Positions 36,049 to 44,564 of a DNA stretch of 64,000 nucleotides are shown in pieces (position 1 is the stretch's first letter; each line of letters opens with the position of its first letter). The translations under genes were made by a program, and so were the position numbers. Source of the stretch: Micromonospora sp. NBC_01699 (GTDB lineage Bacteria; Actinomycetota; Actinomycetes; Mycobacteriales; Micromonosporaceae); the NCBI RefSeq assembly GCF_036250065.1, contig NZ_CP109199.1, positions 5,146,001-5,210,000 of the forward strand, in the 5' to 3' direction. The notes under the pieces are model-generated. The model was not told the origin of the DNA. It searched no databases and saw only the letters and a list, made by a program, of their open reading frames with translations.

Positions 36049-37100
36049 GTTGTCTCCGCCCGGGGACACGTTGTGCGCTCGTCGGTGCCGCTGCGGCTCA
36101 ACCGCCTCGACCAGAGCCGAGGCACGAGCGGGTGGGTACCGGGGCCACGGCGGGATCGCGGATCGATGAGGACCTGTAGGGCGTCGGCGAGGCGGTTGGC
36201 GAGGATGAACCCACCGCCCAGGAGAAGTGCGCTCGCCTGGAGCGCCGGGACGTCCCGGGCCGCGGCAGCGCGTACGAAGTAGGCACCGAGGCCGGGCCAG
36301 CCGAAGATCTGCTCCACGACGACCGTCCCCACCAGCAGGGTGCCGATGGTGAATCCGGCGACGGACAGCACGGGGCCGGCGGTGTTCGGCAGACCGTCGC
36401 GGAGCACGATCGACAGCGGCCCGCTGCCACGGGCCTGCGCGGCGAGAACGTATGGCTGGTCGAGCGCTTCGCGCAGTGTCACGGCCACGACTCGGCTGAG
36501 GGCACCGGCGGCCGGCAGTCCGAGCACCGCCATCGGCATTACCCACGTCGCGGGACCTGCCATTCCGGAGGTCGGTACCAGGCCCAAGCGCAGGGCCAGC
36601 ACCAGCACGAGGAGGTAACTCAGCCAGAATGCCGGCACCGAGGTGGCGAGCAGCGCCCCGATGCGCAGGGCACCGCGCGACAGGCCACGATCGAGCACCG
36701 CCCCCGCGACGCCGACGGTCACCCCCACCAGGATGGCCACCACCGCGGAACCGGCCACCAACCCCAGCGTCACGCCGATCCGGTCGCCGATCTCGGGTCC
36801 GATCGGCGTGTTCGTCCGCAGCGACAGCCCGAAATCGCCGGTGCCCACATCGGCAAGCCACCTCAGGTACCGCACCGGAGCGGGAGCGTCCAGGCCCAAC
36901 TCGGCGCGGACGGCCTCCACCTGCTCGGGCGTGGCCGGACGACCCGCCCGGGTCGCCGCCAGCATCGCCGCCGGATCACCACGCGCGAGCAGGACGAGGG
37001 CGAAGGTACCGGCGGAAAGCGCGAAGAGCACCCCGACGGTGTCGACGGTCCACCGTGTGACGTAGCCGCCGACGGAGCGCAACCGCCCTGGTGTCCTCAC
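36045..37100 (-). CDS. Opp/Dpp/Nik-type ABC transporter permease (DppB-like)
   Basis: The 351-aa membrane protein has the family N-terminus (helix, then GDPAAMLA and the PEQVEAVRAELGLDAP stretch before the second helix). The EAA-type coupling loop is LDQPYVLAAQARGSGPLSIV, followed by VEQIFGWPGLGAYFVRAA. GTG 37100 overlaps the binding-protein stop by four bases. The C-terminal 40 residues are Arg/Ser-rich, cytoplasmic and unusual for the family. It pairs with the permease half of the next gene. Confidence 0.9.
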   Translation of the reverse strand: MRTPGRLRSVGGYVTRWTVDTVGVLFALSAGTFALVLLARGDPAAMLAATRAGRPATPEQVEAVRAELGLDAPAPVRYLRWLADVGTGDFGLSLRTNTPIGPEIGDRIGVTLGLVAGSAVVAILVGVTVGVAGAVLDRGLSRGALRIGALLATSVPAFWLSYLLVLVLALRLGLVPTSGMAGPATWVMPMAVLGLPAAGALSRVVAVTLREALDQPYVLAAQARGSGPLSIVLRDGLPNTAGPVLSVAGFTIGTLLVGTVVVEQIFGWPGLGAYFVRAAAARDVPALQASALLLGGGFILANRLADALQVLIDPRSRRGPGTHPLVPRLWSRRLSRSGTDERTTCPRAETT

Positions 37101-38653
37101 CCGACGCTGACCCCGGTCAGTTCGAGGTCGACATCGCTGGGCGGCACCGCGAAGCCGTTCACCTCGTCCCGTACGGCCCAGACCCGCGGCCGGTAGACCA
37201 GCGGCACGAACCCGGCGTCGGCTGCCACCGCGTCGTAGAGCGCCTGGTAGGCCGCACCCCGGGCAGCGGGGTCACGGGCGAACAGCGCCCTGTCGACCAG
37301 GCTCTCGGTTGCCGGTGTCACCCACAGCGGCGCCCGCGCGTCGGCGGTGAACAGGGAAACGATCGAACTGGACGGGTCGTAGGGCGCCCCGAGGGTTTCG
37401 AAGAACGTGATGTCGTACGTGCCCTCGGCCCGTTCGTCGTAGTAGGCCGCAGCGTCGACCGGGGCGATCTCGACCGCGATACCCACCTCGCCGAGCGCCG
37501 CGGCGATCGCCGTGGCCATGGTACGGGGATCGAGCTGGCCCTCGGCCGGGGTAGCGGGAATGAGCAGCCGCAGGGCGAGCGGCTTTCCGTCCTTAGCCCG
37601 GGTGTTTCCGGCGCGGGCGTATCCGGCGGCGTCCAGCACGCTGTTCGCACCGGCCTTGTCGAAGCCCAGCGGTAGATCGGTGCCGGAGTCCGGCACGTCC
37701 GCCGGGAACACCCGCCGGGCCGGCTCGGCATAGCCCAGGAGCAGCGCCTTCGCCAGCGAGGCGGTGTCGATCGCCCGGATCACGGCTTCCCGTACCGCCT
37801 TGTCGCCGGCCGGGCCGTCCGGATTGAAACCGAGCATGATCGAGACATCCGGCGCGCCGGTGAGCAGCTTGATGTCGTCTCGCCCGTCGAGGGACTTCGC
37901 CTCCACCGGTGTGATCGGGGCGAGATAGGCGCCGCCGATCAGGTCGATCTCACCGTTGCTCAGTGCGTCGACGCGCGCCTGGGAGTCCGGGATGACCTTG
38001 AACTCGACACGTTCCAGGCGTGGTTTTGTCCCCCAGTAGTCGTCGTTGCGTTCCAACACGGCGCCGGTGGCGGCGTTGGACACGAGCTTCCAGGCACCCG
38101 TACCGACCGCGTTCTGGAACGCCCCGTCGGCGGCTGCGGACTTGGGGCTGAGCAGCCGGACCGGACGGACGATCGACATCTCCTGCAACAGCGGCTCGTA
38201 CGCCTCGGACAGGGTCAACACGACCGTGTCCGGATCCGGGGCCTGGACCGAGGAGATGACCTGGGACGCCCGGAAGAACGAGAAGCGTTTGTTGCCCACC
38301 CACCGATCGAAGTTCCACTTGACCGCGGCCGCGTCGACCGGCGATCCGTCGGTGAAACGCACCCCGTCCCGCAGATCGAAGGTCACCCGCCGGCCGTCCT
38401 CGGCGACCGACCATGACTCCGCCAGTCCCGGCTCCAGCCGCCCATCCTCGCCGTAGCTGACCAGCGGCTCGTAGATGGCATCGAGGAGCAGAAAGTTCCC
38501 GGTGAACGCGTGCGGGTCCACCGCGCCTGACTCACTACCCAACCCGACGCGCAGCGTCGTGGACGCTCCGGAGCTGTCAGAGTCGGAACTACACGCGCTG
38601 GTCAGCGCGATCGATACGACAAGGGCGGCAACGAGCGAACGTGATCGCGGCAC
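37097..38653 (-). CDS. Family-5 solute-binding lipoprotein (peptide/nickel type)
   Basis: The 518-aa protein starts at GTG 38653, which follows AGGAG and gives a lipoprotein signal (MPRSRSLVAA, hydrophobic run, LTSACSSDSDSS). The body is an SBP_bac_5 fold, with LLDAIYEPLVSYGEDGRLEP near the N-terminus and the DGVRFTDGSPVDAAAVKW strand. The C-terminal half is typical of Dpp/Opp/NikA/CntA-like proteins. It begins a four-gene operon with the permease, fused permease-ATPase and ATPase. The ligand may be a peptide, an opine-like compound or a metal chelate; the adjoining ligase/methyltransferase/exporter genes make re-import of the locus product an attractive possibility. Confidence 0.9.
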   Translation of the reverse strand: MPRSRSLVAALVVSIALTSACSSDSDSSGASTTLRVGLGSESGAVDPHAFTGNFLLLDAIYEPLVSYGEDGRLEPGLAESWSVAEDGRRVTFDLRDGVRFTDGSPVDAAAVKWNFDRWVGNKRFSFFRASQVISSVQAPDPDTVVLTLSEAYEPLLQEMSIVRPVRLLSPKSAAADGAFQNAVGTGAWKLVSNAATGAVLERNDDYWGTKPRLERVEFKVIPDSQARVDALSNGEIDLIGGAYLAPITPVEAKSLDGRDDIKLLTGAPDVSIMLGFNPDGPAGDKAVREAVIRAIDTASLAKALLLGYAEPARRVFPADVPDSGTDLPLGFDKAGANSVLDAAGYARAGNTRAKDGKPLALRLLIPATPAEGQLDPRTMATAIAAALGEVGIAVEIAPVDAAAYYDERAEGTYDITFFETLGAPYDPSSSIVSLFTADARAPLWVTPATESLVDRALFARDPAARGAAYQALYDAVAADAGFVPLVYRPRVWAVRDEVNGFAVPPSDVDLELTGVSVG

Positions 38654-38913
38654 CGGATTCTCCTGGTGGGGCGGTCGCTGAGGACACAGCGGACGGCGGG
38701 GACGTACTTGCATGAATAGTCGGCGGCCCAGCACGGCTGGTTCCCGGCAACTTTTCCCGACCGGCCTCGGTTCGCTGGAGCCGACCACTGTCGCCGGACG
38801 GACCGTGGCCCGATTCGCGTCCCAAAGCCCCCGGGGACAGTTGCCACTGACCTGCCCCACGCCCCTTGCGCAGGGCTCGACCGTCCTGTCCGGCTTGGGT
38901 ACCGTACTTCAAG

Positions 38914-39786
38914 TCAGCCGACGTCAATGAACCGTTCTGGCGCCGCCTTGAACTGCTCCTGGCACCATGTGCCACAGAAGTACCAGGTGACGCCCTCGTG
39001 TTCGAGGGTGAGCGGGGTATCGGGTGAGACCGACATCTCGCAGATCGGGCATACCGGTCGCTCCGATGAGCCCGCCGCGCGCTCGACGAACTGGCCGTTG
39101 CTGTCTGGGTGCATCCAGCCCGTGCCCTGGTATTCGAGTTGGGTGGCAGTCTGCCGCGCCACGGCTCGACCAAAGTAGCGCTCGACGATCCGCAGAGCGA
39201 GGTCGATGCCGGAGGTGAGTCCGCCGGAGGTGGCGATCTTGCCGTCTTCGACGTAGCGGAGACCGCGGACGACGGTGATGTTGGGGAAGGTCGCTCGAAG
39301 TGCGCCGTAGCCGCCGTGGTGGGCGGTCGCGGTTTTGCCGTCGAGGAGGCCTGCCTTTCCGAGCACGAAGGAGCCGTTACAGACCGACATGGTCACTGCG
39401 GTGTGGTGATGTACCCGCCGCAGCCAGTCCAGCGCCTCGGGGGCGACCTTCTCGGTGTCCATAGCGGGGACGACCACGATGTCCGGCGCGGGAGCGCTCT
39501 CGAAATCGTGAGCGGGCACGAGGACCATGCCTCCGGAGATACGGACGGGCTGAGTCGTGGCCGCCACCGTGTACAGCGTGAACGGGTTGCGCCCGTCGCC
39601 GAGGTAGGCGTACTCGAAGACGCCCCAGGGCCCGGCGAAGTCAACGAGTTCCGCATCGGGCGAGATGAGAAAGGCGACTGTGATGTCGCCGGTCGCGGGA
39701 GGGTCGAGCGGCGCGGTGCGCCGGGCATCGGGGACGGGCTGCTGACCGGCCCGTCCGGGTTCGTCCAGCGTGGTGTGAGTACTCAT
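38914..39786 (-). CDS. DJ-1/PfpI-superfamily protein with C-terminal YHS-type metal-binding domain
   Basis: The 290-aa protein has its DJ-1 domain at about 30-220. It contains VDFAGPWGVFEYAYLGDG and the elbow SVCNGSFVLGKAG (note Asn after the Cys, not Thr as in its three relatives here). The last 50 residues are a separate small domain, CPICEMSVSP, then TWYFCGTWCQEQF, then PERF. That is the YHS/TRASH-like pattern of four cysteines used for metal binding in copper and heavy-metal proteins. ATG 39786 has GAGGAG upstream. It lies in line between the second FecCD-type importer and the peptide importer. Coupling of a DJ-1 catalytic or sensing domain to a metal-binding module fits a metal-chelate role. 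Confidence 0.85.
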   Translation of the reverse strand: MSTHTTLDEPGRAGQQPVPDARRTAPLDPPATGDITVAFLISPDAELVDFAGPWGVFEYAYLGDGRNPFTLYTVAATTQPVRISGGMVLVPAHDFESAPAPDIVVVPAMDTEKVAPEALDWLRRVHHHTAVTMSVCNGSFVLGKAGLLDGKTATAHHGGYGALRATFPNITVVRGLRYVEDGKIATSGGLTSGIDLALRIVERYFGRAVARQTATQLEYQGTGWMHPDSNGQFVERAAGSSERPVCPICEMSVSPDTPLTLEHEGVTWYFCGTWCQEQFKAAPERFIDVG

Positions 39787-39863
39787 GGTGAATTCTCCTC
39801 TCAGAACTGGACTGCGGCGCCGGTTGTCGGCGCCCGAGTCCGTTCTTCCCCAACGGCAGAAAC

Positions 39864-39893
39864 GGATAGCGCGCTTCCATTAGCGCGTCATCC
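39864..39893. repeat. Imperfect inverted repeat between two minus-strand genes
   Basis: GGATAGCGCGC and GCGCGTCATCC flank an eight-base loop; the arms pair except for one two-base mismatch. It lies in the 132-bp gap between the ATPase and DJ-1-YHS genes and could be an mRNA hairpin setting relative expression or a protein site. No T-run follows in the direction of transcription. Confidence 0.4.
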
Positions 39894-39918
39894 ATCTTGG
39901 TGAAAATCTCCTCGATAG

Positions 39919-40778
<860 letters not shown>

Positions 40779-40782
<4 letters not shown>

Positions 40783-41879
40783 CGCACCGCACCGGACTGG
40801 CTGCGCAGCAGCCACAGGAAGAACGGGGCGCCAAGCGCAGCGGTGAAAATGCCGATCGGCATCTCATTCGGCCGGTCCAGGGTCCGCGACAGCAGGTCGA
40901 CCAAGATCAGGAAGACCGTACCCACCAGTAGCGACACCGGCACCACCCGCCGATGGTCCGGGCCGACCAGCAGACGGACCGCGTGCGGCACCAGAAGCCC
41001 GACGAAGCCGATCCCCCCGGCGACACTGACGATCGTCGCGGTCAGCAGCGACGCGGCGACGAGCAGCCCGAGCCGCAGCCGATTGACGTCGATCCCGAGC
41101 CCTGCGGCTGACGTCTCACCCATCGTCAGCGCGTTCAGCCGTCGGCCGACGACCAAGAGCCAGAGCAGGCAGCACACCAGGGCGACGGTCGGCGCTGGCA
41201 GGTCGTGCCAGGACGCTCCGGCGACCGAGCCGAGCAGCCAGAACATGATGCCCCGCAGCGCGGTCGGATTGGCCTGCAACTGGATGTAGCTGGTCACGGC
41301 GGCGCCGAGGTAACCGACCGCCACACCGGCGAGGATCAGCCGGCCGGGGGCGACCCGGCCGGCGCGCTGAGCCAGGCCGACAACCAACGCCACGCTGGCC
41401 AGCGCCCCGACGAAAGCCGCACCGGCCACCCCCAGCCCAGCGGTCACCGCAGAGGCGAAGGTCAGGGCCAGAACCGCACCGACCGAGGCACCCGAGGAGA
41501 TGCCGAGCAGGTAGGGGTCGGCGAGCGGGTTGCGGACCAACGCCTGCAAGCACACCCCGGCGATACTCAGACCAGCACCACTCACTCCGGCCAGCAGCAC
41601 CCGGGGCGCGCGGAACTCCCACACGATCTGGTCGTACAGCAGGCTGCGCTCCGTGTCCCCGGGAGTGAGATGAGCCCAGGTCACCGCGACCACGTCGCCG
41701 AGGGGAACCGGCACCGTACCGACAGCGATCGCGACTGCCGCCGCGAGGACGGCCGCGCCGACGAGGAGCATGACCAACAGCGGAAAGGCACGGTCAGGCA
41801 CGAGGTAGGCGCGAGCCTCGCGGCGGCCCGGAACACGGTCGGCCGCCCGCGAGCGCTCAGCCGGCCGCGTGAACGGCAT
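40779..41879 (-). CDS. FecCD-family ABC transporter permease (second system)
   Basis: The 366-aa polytopic protein contains FRAPRVLLAGVSGAGLSIAG, RNPLADPYLLGISSGASVGA, the coupling region GETSAAGLGIDVNRLR and GGIGFVGLLVPHAVRLLVG. The 30-residue Arg-rich N-terminus is cytoplasmic. ATG 41879 overlaps the binding-protein gene by 23 bp. Its general similarity to the permease at 22278 shows two paralogous importers of the same class on either side of the biosynthetic genes. Confidence 0.92.
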
Positions 41880-42963
41880 CGCTGATCCGCTCGACTGCCA
41901 CCGCGTTCAGGGGCCCGAGATAGAAACTGTCCGACACCGAGGTGTAGGTCTTCGTCTTCGATGCCGGCCATTGCGGGAACTGCGCGAACAACTTCTCAGC
42001 ATATTTCTTGGCGTCGTCGTCCGGCTGATACAGGCCGACCACCAGAACATCGACGTTCGCCGCAGCCAGCGCCTCGGCGTTGATCTCGACGAGCTGCTGG
42101 TCGGTCAGGCCGCCGAACGCGTTGACGCCGCCAGCCCGGTCGATGATGTCGTCGAAAATCCCGCCTCCGAACACCGCCGGCGCCCCGGTGGTGGTCATCA
42201 TCGTCATGCTCGGGTACGCGACCAGTACCCGCTTACGGGGGCCTGACGGCGCCGGGAGCGCGGCCAGCGAAGCGCGTGCCTGCTGCACGACCTGCGCCGC
42301 CCGACCCTGGACGTCGAAGATCAACCCGAGCTGGGTCAGCAAGTCGAAGGACGACTCAACCGACCGCTTCGCGTACGTTGTCACATCCTCCGGCCGCGGC
42401 GATGTCGCGCCGTTGGCGCAGTTGGAAGGCGTCACGAAGCTGTTGATACCGGACTTGGCCAGCTCATCCCGGGTGATCGACCCGATCTTGTCGTCGAACC
42501 CGCCCGCCCACGTCGAGATCACCAAATCCGGCGACTGGGCCAGCACCTGCTCGCGGGGCACCTCGAAGCTCTCGTTGAGCTTCACCCCACCGGTCGGGAC
42601 GGCGTCGATCTTCGCGACCATCGTCGGATCGTCGGACACGCCGTAACGCTGACTGTTCGCCACGATGTGCTCCTGCACACCGAGCGCGATCATGGACTCA
42701 ACCTCCGCGACCGACGCACCGTTGAGCAGCACGATCCGGCGCGGCGCCTGAGTGAACGTGACCACGCGGCCGCAGTTGTCGATCGTCAGCGGATACGTGG
42801 TCTGCGGCCCGGCGCCCGCAGAAGCGCCTGACGACGCCGTCGGCGCATCCGGCACCTTCGTCCCGGAACAGGCGCCGAGGGCCAACACGATGCAAGCGAC
42901 CAGTGCCATGCGGATAGAACGGAAATCGGAGGTACGGACAACCGGCTCACCGGTTCGTGCCAT
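41857..42963 (-). CDS. Siderophore/cobalamin-type ABC transporter substrate-binding lipoprotein (second system)
   Basis: The 368-aa protein has a hydrophobic signal ending LALGACSG, so it is a predicted lipoprotein. Next come a Ser/Ala/Gly-rich spacer, then IDNCGRVVTF and PRRIVLLNGASVAEVESMI of the FepB/BtuF-like class. It differs considerably from the binding protein at 21253, so the two systems may recognise different ligands or loaded and unloaded forms. ATG 42963 has only a distant GAAGGG site, and an internal Met just before the signal core is an alternative start. It opens the minus-strand series binding protein-permease-ATPase-(DJ-1-YHS). Confidence 0.88.
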   Translation of the reverse strand: MARTGEPVVRTSDFRSIRMALVACIVLALGACSGTKVPDAPTASSGASAGAGPQTTYPLTIDNCGRVVTFTQAPRRIVLLNGASVAEVESMIALGVQEHIVANSQRYGVSDDPTMVAKIDAVPTGGVKLNESFEVPREQVLAQSPDLVISTWAGGFDDKIGSITRDELAKSGINSFVTPSNCANGATSPRPEDVTTYAKRSVESSFDLLTQLGLIFDVQGRAAQVVQQARASLAALPAPSGPRKRVLVAYPSMTMMTTTGAPAVFGGGIFDDIIDRAGGVNAFGGLTDQQLVEINAEALAAANVDVLVVGLYQPDDDAKKYAEKLFAQFPQWPASKTKTYTSVSDSFYLGPLNAVAVERISDAVHAAG

Positions 42964-43122
42964 TGGGAGCTTGCCCTTCTGTCATCGGTCCACCTCGGAG
43001 AATCCCGAAGCGCGGGCGCCGGGCGCTTATACCCACAGGGCAAGATCCGTACGACCGGCATACAGATAGTCGTCACATGACCTCTGATGGTTCCCGGCGC
43101 CGTTCCGACTGCAGCAAAGCCA

Positions 43123-43293
43123 TCGGGCATCGGACGGATCCGGGCCGATGATGTGGAGCCCGACCTCGCTTCCGGCAACACGACGGCCGACGTCCAAGAC
43201 GTCATCGACCTGGCCTACCACGCCAAGTACAGCCGCTACGACCAACCGTCGCCGTCGCCCAAGAGGCCCCGAACCATCCGCCTGGTCCCCGAG
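43123..43293 (+). pseudogene. Fragment of a DUF2255-like protein
   Basis: A 57-codon stretch reads GRIRADDVEPD, then VQDVIDLAYHAKYSRY and TIRLVPE. This matches my recollection of the C-terminal half of the small DUF2255 family (pattern GRIRAGGVERD...IDAAYRAKYGRY). The N-terminal half is absent and the frame continues into unrelated sequence, so this is a broken gene. It sits just outside the importer operon and next to the tRNA remnant, consistent with an integration breakpoint. Confidence 0.55.
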
Positions 43294-43631
43294 CTCCTTA
43301 CGGTGGCCCTCCACCGCAATTGTCGGAGGAAAGTGATCACCGCTTGCTACGTTCCCCTAACGGCAAGCTGACATTATCGGATACCAGCGACAGCGGGCAT
43401 CCTGCCCCGCGCACCAGATCCGGCGGCAAGGCCGCACGCCAGCACCAGGAAGCCGGCCAGGGAGCAGCGCCTCACCCACGGAAGCCCGTCCCACTATCTG
43501 GGCTTCCAGGCCGACCCGGGGAACCATGATCAAAACCCACCCGGACAGGACGGGCCACCGCTGGACGGGCCAGGACGTGAGGGATGCTCGTCGCACGAGC
43601 GCCCAAACATCCACAAGGGACGGACAAGCCA

Positions 43632-43667
43632 AGGGGCCCGACCACCGTTCCGGCAGGTCAGACCCCT
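43632..43667 (-). terminator. Hairpin after the tRNA-Arg remnant
   Basis: AGGGGTCTGACC and GGTCGGGCCCCT pair except for a three-base internal mismatch, around a 12-base loop. It lies directly downstream of the tRNA-like sequence on the minus strand. There is no strong T-run, so terminator function is uncertain. Confidence 0.35.
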
Positions 43668-43677
43668 CTTGATCTTG

Positions 43678-43749
43678 TGCGCCCGAAGGGACTCGAACCC
43701 CTAACCTTCTGATCCGTAGTCCGATGCCCTCTCGAAGGGCGACGGGACT
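43678..43749 (-). tRNA. tRNA-Arg(ACG), degenerate: 3' half intact, 5' half decayed
   Basis: Read on the minus strand, the anticodon loop CTACGGA, the T arm AGGGG-TTCGAGT-CCCTT and the acceptor 3' strand CGGGCGC match actinobacterial tRNA-Arg(ACG). The 5' side does not. The expected acceptor GCGCCCG reads AGTCCCG, leaving four of seven pairs. The D arm is an atypical GCCC/GGGC hairpin and the anticodon stem contains a G-A mismatch. This is probably not a working tRNA. A tRNA with only its 3' half preserved is the usual product of element integration at a tRNA 3' end, so it may be an attachment-site relic. Confidence 0.65.
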
Positions 43750-43920
43750 GCGGTGGCTTCGGGTCGCTCCATCCATCCGGCCGCGCATACACCGGGAGGT
43801 CCGACGCCTGATGGGCGAGCACAGATTCCTGGCTGCCTGTGCCGGTAAGCATCCGACTCGATCCCTCGCCGCCCCTGGATCTCGTCGAGCTGTAGATGTG
43901 CCGCGACCAGGTAAACACGA

Positions 43921-44133
43921 TCAACTGACTCCGCGGCCCGCCTCACCAGCGCCAGAAGCGTGGATGGCCCCGTACGAGGCGCCCTCACCCACGAAGCCTA
44001 CAGCCGTCACCCAACCTGTAATCAGCAAGCCAACCACCCACGGCCGGTACCCGAACAGGGCGCCGGTCGCAACCCATGTGGCCCGCACAGACACCGCCAA
44101 GGAGACCTCTGCAATGCCTACGGCATCTGGCAC
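43921..44133 (-). CDS. Possible small membrane protein
   Basis: GTG 44133 opens a 70-codon frame with two hydrophobic stretches (ATWVATGALFGY and WVVGLLITGWVTAVGFVG). Directly upstream in the same frame another hydrophobic segment (AGCLACVVVVGLVVAVA) ends at a TGA that abuts this GTG. The pair may be two coupled short genes or one membrane-protein gene broken by a stop codon. There is no clear binding site and no family match that I recognise. Confidence 0.28.
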   Translation of the reverse strand: MPDAVGIAEVSLAVSVRATWVATGALFGYRPWVVGLLITGWVTAVGFVGEGASYGAIHASGAGEAGRGVS

Positions 44134-44289
44134 TCAGCGACCCGCTAACCCCGCCCTGCGATCAGCCACAGCCACGACTAATCCGACAACCACCACACAT
44201 GCGAGACACCCCGCCACGGTCGTCTCCAACCGCACTCCAAAGTACCTGAGCCGCCACCCTCAGCTAGATCGGACCTCGGGCGGGGGCAC

Positions 44290-44562
44290 ATGACGTCGCC
44301 AACCGAACGCGCAAAGAACCGAGGAGAGCAACACACCAAGCCCCCACCAGTTCCTCCCCTTGCCAGCGCACCACTTGACCCGGTGGGCCAGGTTGACCCT
44401 TCATGGACGGTCGACAACGACAGACGCCTACCGCCCAGCGCACCCAAAGTCGTAACCCCTCCGGAGGAACCACCCGACCTACGTCCAGGGGCGGCCAACG
44501 CCTTACTGGCCCTCCTCAAACACGTGAACGACAAACGACGGAACATCCAGGAACAGGAGTAG
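44290..44562 (+). CDS. Small hypothetical protein upstream of the serine recombinase
   Basis: This 90-aa, Pro-rich, hydrophilic protein has a C-terminal helix-like stretch (AANALLALLKHVNDKRRNI). A G-rich tract precedes ATG 44290. The stop lies two bases before the recombinase GTG, so the two are almost certainly cotranscribed. The position suggests a recombination-accessory or regulatory role, but there is no recognisable domain. Confidence 0.55.
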   Translation: MTSPTERAKNRGEQHTKPPPVPPLASAPLDPVGQVDPSWTVDNDRRLPPSAPKVVTPPEEPPDLRPGAANALLALLKHVNDKRRNIQEQE

Positions 44563-44564
44563 CA

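Noticed and set aside
36049-36861. In-frame upstream extension of the permease-ATPase fusion
   Set aside because: The extension is antisense-like Arg/Gly-rich sequence overlapping the DppB-like gene; ATG 36048 has a good binding site and begins the permease N-terminus.
42964-43122. Iron- or zinc-responsive operator upstream of the second binding-protein gene
   Set aside because: I looked for palindromes resembling DmdR/IdeR or Zur boxes and found none convincing.
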